In this document: piece after piece, positions 20,454-30,125 of the stretch
Position numbering within the stretch: position 1 is the stretch's first letter
How the letters are laid out: each line of letters opens with the position of its first letter
Source of the DNA: Roseovarius mucosus DSM 17069
GTDB lineage: Bacteria; Pseudomonadota; Alphaproteobacteria; Rhodobacterales; Rhodobacteraceae
Direction: 5' to 3'
DNA: 64,000 nt
Assembly (NCBI RefSeq): GCF_000768555.3
Contig: NZ_KN293991.1
Coordinates: 124,001 to 188,000, forward strand
Position numbers and translations under genes: made by a program
Notes under the pieces: generated by a model
Told to the model about the DNA's origin: nothing
Database searches by the model: none
The model's input: only the letters and a program-made list of their open reading frames with translations

Positions 20454-21490
20454 GGCGTCTGCTCCGGCAGCATGGCGTAGGCGCGTTGAATGGGCATCAG
20501 CACCACCATCCGCCCCGGATCGCGCAAACGCCCCGCGGCCTGACCCGCCGCATCGCCCGTGCCAAAGAAAATATCGGCGCGCTGCGCGCCCTTGATCGCC
20601 GATCCGGTATCCTGCGCCACCATCAGGCGGCGGATCGGACCATCGCCATCCTTCTCCACCCAGACCGGTGCGCCCAAGGGCACAAAGGCCGGATCGACCG
20701 CCACGGTGCGCAGGGTCGTCACCGACCGGTTCATTGCCCCCAGCGGTCCACGCTCGGCCGGCACATCGTCAATCCGGCGAAAGAACACATAGGACGGGTT
20801 GTGAAAGAGCAGCTCGCGCCCCTCTTCGGGATTGCGCCGCACCCAGTTCTTGATCACCTCGGCGGACACCTGATGCACCGAATAAATCCCGCGCTGCACC
20901 AGTTCCACCCCGATCGAGCGATAGGGATGGCCATTGGCCCCCGCATAGCCCACGCGGATCACCTGACCATTCTCCAGCCTGATCCGCCCTGATCCTTGGA
21001 TCTGCAGGAAAAACAATTCAACCGGATCATCGACCCAGGCAATCTCGAGCCCGCGCCCGCGCATGACATCGGTGGTCTCGATCTCGCGGCGGGTGAGCCA
21101 GGGATTCGACAACCGCGCCTCGGGCGGTTCGCGATACACCGGATAGCGATAGCGCCCGCTGGGGCGCAACGCGCCATGCAACTCTGGCTCGAAATAGCCG
21201 GTAAAGAGCGCAGGCTTGCCCTCGGACACCATGACGGGGCGAAAAAACAGTTCGAAAAATCCCCGTGCATCGGGGCGCTGCTGCGCCAGAGCGCAGAGCG
21301 ACCGCCAATCGGGGTCCTTCATATCGGGGCAGGTGTTGAGAAAAACGGAAAGGGCCGCGGCGTGATCATCCTCGGCCCATCCATTCAGATCGTCAAAGCT
21401 CAGGATTTCGTGGGTCACGTCCTGTGCCACGGCCGGTGTCGCACACACCAGCCACAACCCCAGACCAATTCCCCACAGCCCCCGGATCAT
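20450..21490 (-). CDS. mltA: Membrane-bound lytic murein transglycosylase A
   Basis: This 346-residue protein begins with a signal peptide (cleavage near AVAQ, residue 23). It carries the MltA domain (FTGYFEPELHG, LTRREIE, VELFFLQIQGSG) and the C-terminal 3D domain with the catalytic aspartate region MVAQDTGSAIKGAQRADIF. It cleaves the glycan strand of peptidoglycan to 1,6-anhydro-muropeptides. No lipobox cysteine is visible, so it may be soluble in the periplasm rather than lipid-anchored. It overlaps both neighbours by four bases. Confidence 0.93.
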   Translation of the reverse strand: MIRGLWGIGLGLWLVCATPAVAQDVTHEILSFDDLNGWAEDDHAAALSVFLNTCPDMKDPDWRSLCALAQQRPDARGFFELFFRPVMVSEGKPALFTGYFEPELHGALRPSGRYRYPVYREPPEARLSNPWLTRREIETTDVMRGRGLEIAWVDDPVELFFLQIQGSGRIRLENGQVIRVGYAGANGHPYRSIGVELVQRGIYSVHQVSAEVIKNWVRRNPEEGRELLFHNPSYVFFRRIDDVPAERGPLGAMNRSVTTLRTVAVDPAFVPLGAPVWVEKDGDGPIRRLMVAQDTGSAIKGAQRADIFFGTGDAAGQAAGRLRDPGRMVVLMPIQRAYAMLPEQTP

Positions 21491-22146
21491 TCGCCCGTGG
21501 CAACAAGCCGCCAGTTGGGATCGTCCGATCCCATGATCCGCTCATAGGTCCAGACATCCTTTTGACGTTTCGACTGGCCCGGCGCCCCTTCGACGATCTC
21601 GCCGTTGCTGTCGCGCACGACCGAAATCAGCTCGCCCACGTAACGCACAGAGATTTCCGCGCGCCGCGTCTGGCTATCGAACTGCGCATCCGCCAGCGCC
21701 AATTCCCGCACGCCGATGAATTCCGCCTCGATCGTCAACCCCTGCTGTTCCCGGGCATCGACCACCTGCGCAAAGGTCTCGTAGACATCGCGGTCCAGAA
21801 ACGGTGTCACCTCGTCCAGCTTGCCACGCTCAAAGGCCATGAGGATCATCTCATAGGCCCCGCGCGCGCCTTGCAGAAAGGTCGTGACGCTGAAGTCCGG
21901 CTCGATCCGCTTCATCTCGGCCAAGGCTCCGGCAGCATCGGAATCCTCGGGCACATGATCGACGATGTCATGGTCCGGCCCCCCCTCGATCACCTCGAAC
22001 TCGCGGCGGCGGCGGGTGTCGGGCGCGGGCGCGCTGCGCGTCGGCCCCTCGAACCCGTCACGCGTGCCCAGAACATTCTTGAGACGCAAAATCAGGAAAA
22101 TGGCGATACCGGCGAGCACCAGTAACTGCAAGATGGGCGAATTCAT
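21487..22146 (-). CDS. Tim44-like domain protein
   Basis: This 219-residue protein has one N-terminal transmembrane helix (about 5-22), a charged linker, and a C-terminal Tim44-like domain (about 75-215, with MKRIEPDFSVTTFLQGARGAYEMIL). In alphaproteobacteria such proteins (TimA) are inner-membrane anchored; the mitochondrial relative tethers Hsp70 to the import pore. The bacterial role is not settled. I chose the ATG at 22146, preceded by AGAGGTG; a long upstream extension would overlap the fxsA promoter region. It leads the operon with mltA and the Smr gene. Confidence 0.85.
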   Translation of the reverse strand: MNSPILQLLVLAGIAIFLILRLKNVLGTRDGFEGPTRSAPAPDTRRRREFEVIEGGPDHDIVDHVPEDSDAAGALAEMKRIEPDFSVTTFLQGARGAYEMILMAFERGKLDEVTPFLDRDVYETFAQVVDAREQQGLTIEAEFIGVRELALADAQFDSQTRRAEISVRYVGELISVVRDSNGEIVEGAPGQSKRQKDVWTYERIMGSDDPNWRLVATGE

Positions 22147-22255
22147 GGACACCTCTTGTTGTGCGGGGCATGGTAAGCGTCTGCGCTCAGTCCTATGTAG
22201 GGGCTGGACAGGGTCAAGTCCACCGTAAGGGTCATAAAACAAAGGAGGGCCGCGT

Positions 22256-22720
22256 ATGTGGCTTTTTCTGGCATTCCTCGCCGTTCCGCTGATCGAAATC
22301 GCGCTGTTCATTCAGGTGGGCGGATTGATCGGCCTGTGGCCCACGTTGGCCATTGTCGTGCTGACCGCCGTGATCGGCACATGGCTCTTGCGGATGCAGG
22401 GGGCGGTCGCGATGACGAACCTGCGCCGCTCCTTCTCGGACCTCGACGATCCGTCGGAACCTCTGGCGCATGGGGCGATGATCCTCTTTGCGGGCGCGCT
22501 GCTGCTCACGCCGGGGTTCTTTACCGATGGGCTGGGCTTTGCGCTCTTGATGCCGCCGGTGCGCCGCGCGGTGTTCCGGCAGATCCGTCAGCGCGTGCAT
22601 GTCCAGCGCTTCGAGATGGGCGGCCGCCCGCCCCCCGCCCGCGACGATGTGGTCGAGACCGACTATGAGGACGTGACGCCCGATCGCACGCCCCAAGACC
22701 CCAATCGCAGACTGCATTAG
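22256..22720 (+). CDS. fxsA: FxsA-family membrane protein
   Basis: This 154-residue protein has three to four hydrophobic segments in its first 105 residues (LFLAFLAVPLIEIALFIQVG at the start, LLLTPGFFTDGLGFALLMPP later) and a hydrophilic acidic tail. FxsA (suppressor of phage T7 exclusion) is a widely conserved inner-membrane protein of unknown biochemical role. It is divergent from the Tim44-like gene, an arrangement that recurs in related bacteria. AAAGGAGGG lies just before the ATG. Confidence 0.88.
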   Translation: MWLFLAFLAVPLIEIALFIQVGGLIGLWPTLAIVVLTAVIGTWLLRMQGAVAMTNLRRSFSDLDDPSEPLAHGAMILFAGALLLTPGFFTDGLGFALLMPPVRRAVFRQIRQRVHVQRFEMGGRPPPARDDVVETDYEDVTPDRTPQDPNRRLH

Positions 22721-22910
22721 CGCCCGACGCCCCCCGCGACACGGTCAGCCATAGGGCATGCGCCTATCATGGCGGTGTTGGCGCGTCCTGTTCAAATCTG
22801 TTGACCCGCAAGTGGGGCGCGGGCAAGCTGCGTGACAGGCGCCGTGCCTCGGGGGCAATGCGCTAGTTTGGATTAACGATACTTCAGGCGTGATTTTCGA
22901 GAGGGTTGTC

Positions 22911-24026
22911 ATGACGCCTCATATTCATTTCAGACGCTGGATTTCAGCACTTGTCATGATGGCCCTGGTCGCATGCTCGCCCGCACCACAGATCATCGGC
23001 ATCCGCAACGCAGAGGTCCCGGTCGAGTCGGTCGCAGAGCTGACCAAGCATCGAATCTTCATCATGTCGACCCGAGGATCGTCCGAAGTGGCGGGCGCGT
23101 TCTATTCATCGCAGCGTGCGCCGGATCTGGGCATGGCCTCGGTCGATGCCACCGTGCCGCCCACGCATGTATTGGGTGTGCTGGAGCGGCCAAAGCGCTT
23201 GCCGCCCGACCCGCGCCGCGAATTCACCGTCGTCAATCCCGTCGTCTACAGCACCGACGACGCCTTTATCGCGGGCATAAACCGCGAGCTGGCCAAGCGC
23301 GCGCCGGGCAACCGCAAGCTCCTGATCTTCGTCCACGGCTTCAACAACACCGCCAGCGATGCCGTGCTGCGCCTGTCGCAATTCGTGGAGGACACGGGAT
23401 TCCAGGGGGTGCCGGTGCTCTTCACATGGGCCTCGGCAGCCAAGGGAACGCGCTATGTCTACGATTTGAACAGCGCACTTATCGCCCGGCCCCAAGTCCG
23501 GACAATGGCCGCAACCCTGAACCGAACCAACGCTGAACGGATCGATGTCTTTGCGCATTCAATGGGCACCTTCCTCACGATGGAAGGGCTTGTGAGCCAG
23601 CAGGTAGCAGGGCGTCTTGGCACAGGGATCCCCATAGATCACATCGTGCTGGCCGCGCCAGACATCGACATTGACCTATTCCGCACCCAAATTACCGCCC
23701 TGCACCCATCAATAAAGAAGCGCATGTTTCTCCTGATTTCCAAGGATGACGCCGCACTGCGCCTGTCGCGGCGCATTGCCGGTGGCGTGCCCCGTGTCGG
23801 GGCCGCAGATGCGCTGCTGCTGGAAAAGCTCGGCGTGACGGTCATCGACCTCTCGCAGATCGACGATTCAAACTCCGGCAGCCACTCCAAGTTTGCAGGC
23901 TCGCCCGAAGTCGTGCAACTGATCGGCGCTGGACTGAACTCCAACCGTCGGTTTGGTAAAACCGGCAGCAGCACGACCTTTCAGGAACTTCTCGCCAACA
24001 CACCCATCATGATCCTTGGGAACTGA
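22911..24026 (+). CDS. Alpha/beta hydrolase lipoprotein (DUF900)
   Basis: This 371-residue protein begins with a lipoprotein signal peptide whose lipobox ends ALVAC, so Cys22 should be lipidated. The hydrolase part shows the oxyanion strand IFVHGFNN (near residue 142) and a nucleophile elbow AHSMGT with Ser217. DUF900 proteins are serine hydrolases with unidentified substrates. The ATG at 22911 follows GAGAGGG at good spacing, better than an in-frame GTG seven codons upstream. The 190 bases before it hold no gene I can support. It is followed by a tRNA gene on the other strand. Confidence 0.85.
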   Translation: MTPHIHFRRWISALVMMALVACSPAPQIIGIRNAEVPVESVAELTKHRIFIMSTRGSSEVAGAFYSSQRAPDLGMASVDATVPPTHVLGVLERPKRLPPDPRREFTVVNPVVYSTDDAFIAGINRELAKRAPGNRKLLIFVHGFNNTASDAVLRLSQFVEDTGFQGVPVLFTWASAAKGTRYVYDLNSALIARPQVRTMAATLNRTNAERIDVFAHSMGTFLTMEGLVSQQVAGRLGTGIPIDHIVLAAPDIDIDLFRTQITALHPSIKKRMFLLISKDDAALRLSRRIAGGVPRVGAADALLLEKLGVTVIDLSQIDDSNSGSHSKFAGSPEVVQLIGAGLNSNRRFGKTGSSTTFQELLANTPIMILGN

Positions 24027-24122
24027 CACGGTCACGGCCAAGTTTGCTCTATAAGCGGGGTGACCCACACAAACGCAGAGTTTTCCAGCCTCACGTTCTA
24101 ATCATGATTTTGAACAGGAAAG

Positions 24123-24198
24123 TGGTGCCGCTGAAGGGACTCGAACCCCCGACCCCATCATTACGAATGACGTGCTCTACCAGCTGAGCTACAGCGGC
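24123..24198 (-). tRNA. tRNA-Thr (anticodon CGT)
   Basis: A full cloverleaf reads on the minus strand: acceptor GCCGCTG/CAGCGGC, D arm GCTC/GAGC, anticodon stem CGTCA/TGATG around loop TTCGTAA, T loop TTCGAGT, discriminator A and an encoded CCA. The anticodon is CGT (complement of 24163-24165), which reads ACG threonine codons. The T stem uses two G-T pairs. It lies between a lipoprotein hydrolase gene and hemY. Confidence 0.97.
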
Positions 24199-24242
24199 CC
24201 CGGTGGCGGCGCTATAGCATCGCGTATGTCAGGGGAAAAGCC

Positions 24243-25715
24243 CTATTTTTCACCCTTGGCTGAGGCTTCTTCCTCGACGATTTCGGCATCCGGAACGGTG
24301 TCTTGGTCGTCGTGTTCAGGTTCAGGCTTGGGCTCGTCCAGCGCCCCGACGATGAGCGGCAGCATTTCCAGCCCCGTCGGCGTGGCAATTGGGCTGTTGG
24401 GTGGCGCGCGCCAGCTGAGCGTGTCGAAGGAATTGCAATTCTCGCAGGCGGGCGCCCATTCGGCATGGATATGCTGGCATTTGTCACAGACCCATTGCGG
24501 CCCGCGCGGTGCCGAGAGGGCCCGTGCGAGCCAGCCCTTGACCACCGCATCGGGCGCGCCTTCGCCCCGCTCGATGGCCGCCATGATGGTCAGAGCACGC
24601 GCATCCGGCTCGACCTCGGCCAGCGTGCCCAGCGCGCGGCGCGCGGCGGGAAAATCCTCTGCCGCCAGATTCAATTCCGCCTCGAGCAACCGGGTTTCGC
24701 GGTTATCGGGATGCACCTTGAGGAGCTTGGCAAAGCGTTTCAGCCGCTGGCGCGGTGACTCGTTCGGCTCGATCGCGGCAAAGGCCGCCGCCAGATCGGG
24801 ATGCGGATGCACGAGCCACGCCTTGTTGATAACCCGCAGCGCGTTGCGCGTGTTGCCCTGGTCGAGATAGCCGCGCGCCGCCAGCACCGCCGCCGGAATG
24901 AGATCGGGCGAGAGGCGATTGGCCTCGATCGCGGCCTCGCGCGCCTCGATGGTCTTGCCCTCGTCAAGCACGTCGCGTGCCTCGGACAGGGCCAGCACCG
25001 CATCGCGCCGCTTGTGGACATCGCGCGGCAGGCTGCCGTATTTCAGCTTGGCATTCAGGGTCGCACGCGCGCCCTTCCAATCCGCGGTCTTGGCCTGCAA
25101 CTCGAGCAGCGTATCCTGCACCTCGCCATGGCGCGGCTTGAGCGCGAAGGCCGTCTTGGCCAGCTTCAGCGCGGTCTCGGTATCGCCCTGGGCCAGCTTT
25201 TGCCGCAAGATGCCGCGCACGCCAACAAAGCGGGTTTTTTCATTGGTCAGAAGCTGCTTGTAAACCTCTTCGGCCTTGCGCCCGTTGCCTGCCATCTCGG
25301 CGGCCTGCGCGGTGATGAGGTTGGTCAGCGCCGGCTTGCGCAGATATTTCTCGGCCTTGGCGGCCTGCGCCATGGCCACGTCACCCTCGCCCGAGGCGAG
25401 CGCCAGCATCCCCTCGGAAAGCGCGCGATAGCCTTTGTCCTGACGGCTGCGGTCAAAATAGCGCGAGAGCGCGGTTTCATCGCCGTTGATGAACCGCAGC
25501 GAGGCGACGACAAGGCCAGTCAGTTTCATCAAAAGCCAGATGGCAAAGACCAGCACGCCCAACGCGATCACCGCCTTGATCGGTGTGAGATTGATCTCGA
25601 CCCCCGCCATCACGATCCGCACACCGCCATCGAGTTCGAGCAAAAAGCTCGCCCCCAGCGTCACGCCCGCCACGAGGGCAATGAAAACCGCTATCTTGAT
25701 AATCGACCAAAGCAT
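24243..25715 (-). CDS. hemY: HemY-family TPR membrane protein
   Basis: This 490-residue protein has two N-terminal transmembrane helices (about 5-27 and 45-65), a long series of TPR-like helical pairs, and near residues 410-440 a rubredoxin-like metal site with two CxxC pairs (CDKC and CENC). An acidic tail ends the protein. HemY here is the alphaproteobacterial haem-operon protein, not protoporphyrinogen oxidase; its role is probably scaffolding of haem or envelope complexes. It follows Mic60 and hemD on the same strand. The zinc site resembles that of the TPR protein LapB. Confidence 0.85.
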   Translation of the reverse strand: MLWSIIKIAVFIALVAGVTLGASFLLELDGGVRIVMAGVEINLTPIKAVIALGVLVFAIWLLMKLTGLVVASLRFINGDETALSRYFDRSRQDKGYRALSEGMLALASGEGDVAMAQAAKAEKYLRKPALTNLITAQAAEMAGNGRKAEEVYKQLLTNEKTRFVGVRGILRQKLAQGDTETALKLAKTAFALKPRHGEVQDTLLELQAKTADWKGARATLNAKLKYGSLPRDVHKRRDAVLALSEARDVLDEGKTIEAREAAIEANRLSPDLIPAAVLAARGYLDQGNTRNALRVINKAWLVHPHPDLAAAFAAIEPNESPRQRLKRFAKLLKVHPDNRETRLLEAELNLAAEDFPAARRALGTLAEVEPDARALTIMAAIERGEGAPDAVVKGWLARALSAPRGPQWVCDKCQHIHAEWAPACENCNSFDTLSWRAPPNSPIATPTGLEMLPLIVGALDEPKPEPEHDDQDTVPDAEIVEEEASAKGEK

Positions 25716-25734
25716 GGCGCTCGCCTTTTCTCGT

Positions 25735-26952
25735 TCAATTCACTTTTTCGGCCAGGGCCGCTGCGGCGGCAAGCGCCTCTTGTCGGCGCGTGGCCAGAGC
25801 GACCCAATCCGCAAGGGGCGCGCGCGCAGCCTCGGGCAACGTCTCGATCTCGGTCAGCGCATCGCTCAGGCGACCGTCGGCCAGGGCCGCCTCGGCGCGC
25901 GACAGCACCGCATCGGGGTCATCCCCCTCCTGCGGGCTGAGAGAGCGGATGCCGAGCTGGCTCTTGAGAAAGCCGCCGACGCCGGCCACCGCATCGCCGC
26001 TCTCGGCGCGGGCGGCGGCGAGCGCGGCGCGCGCCGCCTCGGGGAATGTCTCGATCAACGCGGCCTCGGTCGGCACACCGGTTTCGGCCTGTTCGGCCAG
26101 CACTTCGGGCACCTCGGCGCCGGTGTCGCGCAGCTCGCTCAGCGCCGGGGCAAAGTCGCTGCCCGTGTCAAGCGCGGTTCGCACCTGTGTCAGCGCGGCC
26201 CGGCGCAGCGTGGCCACGGCGCTGTCGCGCGCTGCTGCCTCTTGCGCATCCGCCGCCGCGCGCAATGCCTCGACCTCAGCCGCCTGCGCCGCAAGAGATG
26301 CGCGCAACTGCTCGATTTCGGCCACGGGCACGCCACCACCCTCTGCCACCGGGCGGGATTCAAGCGCCGCGATCCGCGCTTCCAGATCGGCAATCTGCCC
26401 GGTGAGGGCGGTCATTGTCTGGCTCAGCCCGTCGATCTCACCGCTCAAATCGGGGGGGCTTTCCAGCCCGTCCAAATCAGTGCGCAGCGCAGTCAAACGC
26501 GCATCGTGATCCGCCAGCGCCGCCTCAACGCCGCTCTCTTCGGGCGCAAACCACGCCGGGGGCAGCACATAGGGGGCCACCGCAACGCCCACACCTGCCG
26601 CCACCACACCGCCCAGCACCATCGACCAGAACCCGCCCTGGCGCACAATCACCTGTTCGGTTTTGACCATGGCGGAGGAGTCGGACGCGGGTGCATCGGT
26701 GCCCACATAGAGCGCGCCGGGCACCTCCGGCGTGTGATCTTCGGCAGCCTCCGCTTGCGCAGGTGCCTCGACCTCAGCACTTTGTGCTGTTTCCTCTGGG
26801 GCTTCTGTGGCGTCGGCCGCATTGCTCTCCGGGCGCTCTGGCTCTGACTCCTCAGGCTCTACGACAGTTGCTTGCTCCGCCTCCGGCGCCTTGTCATCAG
26901 GCAGAGCTTCTGCCTCAACCGCTTCCTTCGGAGCTTGCTTCTTGTCAGCCAC
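25735..26952 (-). CDS. Alphaproteobacterial Mic60 (mitofilin homologue)
   Basis: This 405-residue protein has an acidic, Pro/Ala/Glu-rich N-terminal region (1-95), one transmembrane helix (about 106-130), a long coiled coil (about 140-265) and a C-terminal mitofilin-like segment (about 325-400). This is the layout of bacterial Mic60, the ancestor of the mitochondrial crista-junction protein, which bends intracytoplasmic membranes and contacts the outer membrane. It sits between hemD and hemY, its usual place in alphaproteobacteria. Low-complexity composition makes sequence identity weak, so the call rests on layout and context. Confidence 0.8.
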   Translation of the reverse strand: MADKKQAPKEAVEAEALPDDKAPEAEQATVVEPEESEPERPESNAADATEAPEETAQSAEVEAPAQAEAAEDHTPEVPGALYVGTDAPASDSSAMVKTEQVIVRQGGFWSMVLGGVVAAGVGVAVAPYVLPPAWFAPEESGVEAALADHDARLTALRTDLDGLESPPDLSGEIDGLSQTMTALTGQIADLEARIAALESRPVAEGGGVPVAEIEQLRASLAAQAAEVEALRAAADAQEAAARDSAVATLRRAALTQVRTALDTGSDFAPALSELRDTGAEVPEVLAEQAETGVPTEAALIETFPEAARAALAAARAESGDAVAGVGGFLKSQLGIRSLSPQEGDDPDAVLSRAEAALADGRLSDALTEIETLPEAARAPLADWVALATRRQEALAAAAALAEKVN

Positions 26953-27000
26953 CTTGTGCCATCCTTTCGAATCTCACCACACGTCCCTGTCAACCTGACC

Positions 27001-27732
27001 TTACTGCGGTCGTTTTCCACCCTCAAGCCGCTTGGCCATCTGCACCTGATGTTGCACCAGCGCAAGCATCCCCGGCAAATCCGGCGTTTCGGCAATATCC
27101 ACGCGCTGCGCCACACCCTCGGGCACGTTGTCCGCCACCTTGCGGCTTATGGCCGCGATGTAGAGCGGGGCAGTGATCGGCCCCGCCTGACCCAGCACGA
27201 TCCGAGCGGTCCGGGGTGACATCAGCGGCAGGATAACCGGCTCCGCCCCCCCCAAGAGCGCCTGCGCCTCGGCACTCAGCGCCGACTCGACCTGATCATA
27301 AACCACCGCATCGCGCGCCATATGCCCCGCCGCCCTGAGCGCCCCGGCGATATCCGCGGCCACATGCGCGCCCCTCAGATGCACAAACGGCCCATGCCCC
27401 CCCTCCGCCGCGATCCGCGCCAAGAGCGCCTCGGCATCGCCCCCGGCGGAAATGGCGCGCATCCCTTGCGCCTCTGCCGCCTCTGCCGTGGCATCGCCCA
27501 CCGCGTAACAGGTGAAATCCCGCCGCGCGCTCAGGCGGCAAAACCCCTCGACCCCGTGGCGCGAGGTAAAGATCAGCACCTCCTCGCCCGACATCTCGGG
27601 CAGCACCCCGTCATAGGCGATCCGCATCACCGGCGAGATCACGACAGCCACCGCATCACACAGCGCTTGCACCTCAACGGCCATGCGACGCGCCTCGGGT
27701 TCGGGCCGGGTAATCAGGATCGTTACGGTCAT
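27001..27732 (-). CDS. hemD: Uroporphyrinogen-III synthase
   Basis: This 243-residue protein starts with [18 protein letters not shown], the usual HemD opening, and has the two-lobed layout of the family ([33 protein letters not shown] and a final SPRTARIVL segment). HemD cyclises hydroxymethylbilane to uroporphyrinogen III, the branch point to haem, sirohaem and cobalamin. HemD is poorly conserved, but the start and operon with Mic60 and hemY support the call. The ATG at 27732 faces tsaD across a 73-base divergent region. Confidence 0.88.
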   Translation of the reverse strand: MTVTILITRPEPEARRMAVEVQALCDAVAVVISPVMRIAYDGVLPEMSGEEVLIFTSRHGVEGFCRLSARRDFTCYAVGDATAEAAEAQGMRAISAGGDAEALLARIAAEGGHGPFVHLRGAHVAADIAGALRAAGHMARDAVVYDQVESALSAEAQALLGGAEPVILPLMSPRTARIVLGQAGPITAPLYIAAISRKVADNVPEGVAQRVDIAETPDLPGMLALVQHQVQMAKRLEGGKRPQ

Positions 27733-27805
27733 GGCCCATCCAGAGTTGTTGCCTGCCTCATTCGGTGTTACCTGCCTTGCACCCTTCACGCAACGCATGG
27801 CCGCG

Positions 27806-28903
27806 ATGACAGAGCCTTTGACCCTCCTAGGACTTGAGAGCAGCTGCGACGATACCGCCGCTGCAGTGTTGCGCATTGGCGCGGATGGCACCCCGGAAAT
27901 TCTATCCTCTGTCGTGCATGGGCAAACCGCGCTCCATGCCGAGTTCGGCGGCGTCGTGCCGGAAATCGCGGCGCGCGCGCATGCGGAAAAACTGGATGTC
28001 TGCGTGCGCGAGGCGCTGAACGCGGCGCGTCTGACGCTGCGCGACGTGGGGGCGGTGGCCGTTACCTCTGGTCCAGGCCTCATTGGCGGGGTGATCGCCG
28101 GTGTGATGTGCGCCAAGGGGATTGCGGCGGGCGCGGGCCTGCCGCTGATTGGCGTCAACCATCTTGCCGGTCATGCGCTGACCCCGCGCCTGACGCATGG
28201 CGTGGCCTATCCCTATCTGATGCTGCTGGTCTCTGGCGGGCATTGCCAGTTCCTGATCGTGCGCGGTGCGGATGATTTCACCCGCCTTGGCGGCACCATC
28301 GACGACGCCCCCGGCGAGGCGTTCGACAAGACCGCGCGCCTCTTGGGCCTGCCGCAACCGGGCGGTCCCAATGTGGAACGCGCGGCAATGCAAGGCGATC
28401 CCACCCGCTTTCGCTTTCCCCGGCCTTTGCTGGACCGTCCCGGCTGCGATATGTCCTTTTCCGGGCTAAAAACCGCCCTCCTGCGCGCCCGCGATGAAAT
28501 CGTGACCGCGAAATCCGGGCTGACGCGGCAGGACCGCGCCGATCTCTGCGCCGGGTTTCAGGCCGCCGTGCGCGACGTTCTGGCCGAGAAAACCCGCCGC
28601 ACGCTGGCGCTCTATTTACAAGAGGCACCGGCCACGCCGGTGATCGCCGTGGCCGGGGGTGTCGCCGCAAATACCGCTATTCGCGCTGAATTAGAGACTG
28701 TTGCGGCCGAGATGGGCGCAGCCTTTGTCGCGCCTCCGCTGGCGCTTTGCACCGACAATGCCGCGATGATCGCCTATGCCGGGGCAGAGCTTCTGGCGCT
28801 TGGGCACTGCGATGACATGACGCTTGCCGCTCGCCCGCGCTGGCCCTTGGATCAAACCAGCCCCGCCATGCTGGGCAGCGGCAAGAAAGGGGCCAAGGCA
28901 TGA
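27806..28903 (+). CDS. tsaD: tRNA N6-threonylcarbamoyladenosine transferase
   Basis: This 365-residue ASKHA-fold protein begins [15 protein letters not shown] and carries the metal-binding HxxxH motif in [10 protein letters not shown], the glycine loop VSGGHCQFL and a third ligand region [12 protein letters not shown]. With TsaB and TsaE it transfers the threonylcarbamoyl group to A37 of ANN-decoding tRNAs. An ATG nine bases upstream (27797) is also possible; neither has a clear ribosome binding site. It overlaps gpsA by four bases and leads a four-gene coupled operon. Confidence 0.95.
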   Translation: MTEPLTLLGLESSCDDTAAAVLRIGADGTPEILSSVVHGQTALHAEFGGVVPEIAARAHAEKLDVCVREALNAARLTLRDVGAVAVTSGPGLIGGVIAGVMCAKGIAAGAGLPLIGVNHLAGHALTPRLTHGVAYPYLMLLVSGGHCQFLIVRGADDFTRLGGTIDDAPGEAFDKTARLLGLPQPGGPNVERAAMQGDPTRFRFPRPLLDRPGCDMSFSGLKTALLRARDEIVTAKSGLTRQDRADLCAGFQAAVRDVLAEKTRRTLALYLQEAPATPVIAVAGGVAANTAIRAELETVAAEMGAAFVAPPLALCTDNAAMIAYAGAELLALGHCDDMTLAARPRWPLDQTSPAMLGSGKKGAKA

Positions 28904-29856
28904 TCCTCATCTGTGGCGCAGGCGCATTCGGCACCGCTCTTGCGGTGACTCTGGCGCAAAATGGTCCCGTGACCCTCTGGGCGCGCGACGCGGCGCATGC
29001 GGCAGAAATGCAAGCCACCCGCGAGAATGCCCGCCGCCTGCCCGGCATCGCCCTGCCGGACAGCGTGACCGTTACCAGCGGCCCCGTGCCCAAGGGCGAT
29101 ACCCCCTGTCTTCTGGCCATGCCGATGCAGACGCTGGGCGGTTTTCTCTCAGAACATGCCAACGCCCTCGCCCATCGCCCGCTCGTCGCCTGCTGCAAGG
29201 GCATGGACCTGACCACCGGCCTTGGCCCCACCGGCCTTATTGCGCGCGTCTGTCCCACGGCGACCCCTGCCATCCTTACCGGTCCCAGCTTTGCCCGCGA
29301 CATCGCGCTTGGCCTGCCCACGGCGCTGACGCTCGCCTGTGCCGATGAGGCCACCGGCCAGATGCTGCAACGCGCCCTGACCACGCCCACCCTGCGCCTC
29401 TACCGCGCCACCGACACCCTCGGCGCAGAACTGGGTGGCGCGCTCAAGAACGTGATCGCCATCGCCTGCGGTGCCGCCATTGGCGCCGGTCTGGGCGAGA
29501 GCGCGCGCGCCGCGCTGATGACTCGTGGCTTTGCCGAAATGAACCGCCTCGCGGCCGCTCTCGGCGCGCAGCCCCAGACGCTCGCGGGGCTCTCGGGCTT
29601 TGGCGACTTGGCGCTGACTTGCTGCTCTGACCAATCGCGCAATTACCGCTACGGCCTCAGCATCGGCCAAGGCGCGGATTTTGACCCCACCATCACGGTC
29701 GAGGGCGCCGCCACCGCCCGCGCCGTGCTGGCCCGCGCGCAGGCGATGGGCCTTGATATGCCCATCACCCATGCCGTTACCGCGCTTGTCACAGGCGAAT
29801 TGCGCGTGGCGCAGGCGATGGATATGCTGCTCTCACGTCCATTAAAGGAAGAATGA
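28900..29856 (+). CDS. gpsA: Glycerol-3-phosphate dehydrogenase [NAD(P)+]
   Basis: This 318-residue enzyme reduces dihydroxyacetone phosphate to sn-glycerol 3-phosphate for phospholipid synthesis. It has the N-terminal dinucleotide motif [10 protein letters not shown], the [15 protein letters not shown] segment, the catalytic lysine region [13 protein letters not shown] and [19 protein letters not shown]. It overlaps tsaD and the YciI gene by four bases each. Confidence 0.96.
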   Translation: MILICGAGAFGTALAVTLAQNGPVTLWARDAAHAAEMQATRENARRLPGIALPDSVTVTSGPVPKGDTPCLLAMPMQTLGGFLSEHANALAHRPLVACCKGMDLTTGLGPTGLIARVCPTATPAILTGPSFARDIALGLPTALTLACADEATGQMLQRALTTPTLRLYRATDTLGAELGGALKNVIAIACGAAIGAGLGESARAALMTRGFAEMNRLAAALGAQPQTLAGLSGFGDLALTCCSDQSRNYRYGLSIGQGADFDPTITVEGAATARAVLARAQAMGLDMPITHAVTALVTGELRVAQAMDMLLSRPLKEE

Positions 29857-30125
29857 TGCTGATTGCCCTGATTGCCCGCGACAAAGCCGGTGCCCTGCAA
29901 ACCCGTCTCGACACGCGCGACGCGCATGTCGCCTATCTCAAGGAAACCGGCGTTGTCTCTCAGGCCGGTCCCCTGCTCGATGACGCAGGCCAGATGATCG
30001 GCTCGCTCGTCATCCTCGACGTGGCCGATATGCAGGCCGCACAGGATTGGGCCGCAGGTGATCCCTATGCCAAGGCCGGGCTTTTTGCCAATGTCGAGCT
30101 CATTCCGTGGAAAAAGGTCATCTGA
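29853..30125 (+). CDS. YciI-family protein
   Basis: This 90-residue protein has the YciI ferredoxin-like alpha/beta fold: [23 protein letters not shown] with the conserved His and Asp pair, then [16 protein letters not shown]. The family is linked to dimeric enzymes and stress proteins, with no general reaction known. The start could be either of two adjacent ATGs (29853 or 29856); the first overlaps the gpsA stop. It is coupled to the next gene by TGATG. Confidence 0.88.
   Translation: MMLIALIARDKAGALQTRLDTRDAHVAYLKETGVVSQAGPLLDDAGQMIGSLVILDVADMQAAQDWAAGDPYAKAGLFANVELIPWKKVI

Noticed and set aside
24027..24122. Terminator for the lipoprotein hydrolase
   Set aside because: No stem with a following T tract could be found before the tRNA gene.
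25486..26847. Long plus-strand frame opposite Mic60
   Set aside because: Its Arg/Gly/Gln-rich composition with no domain contrasts with the helix and coiled coil on the minus strand.
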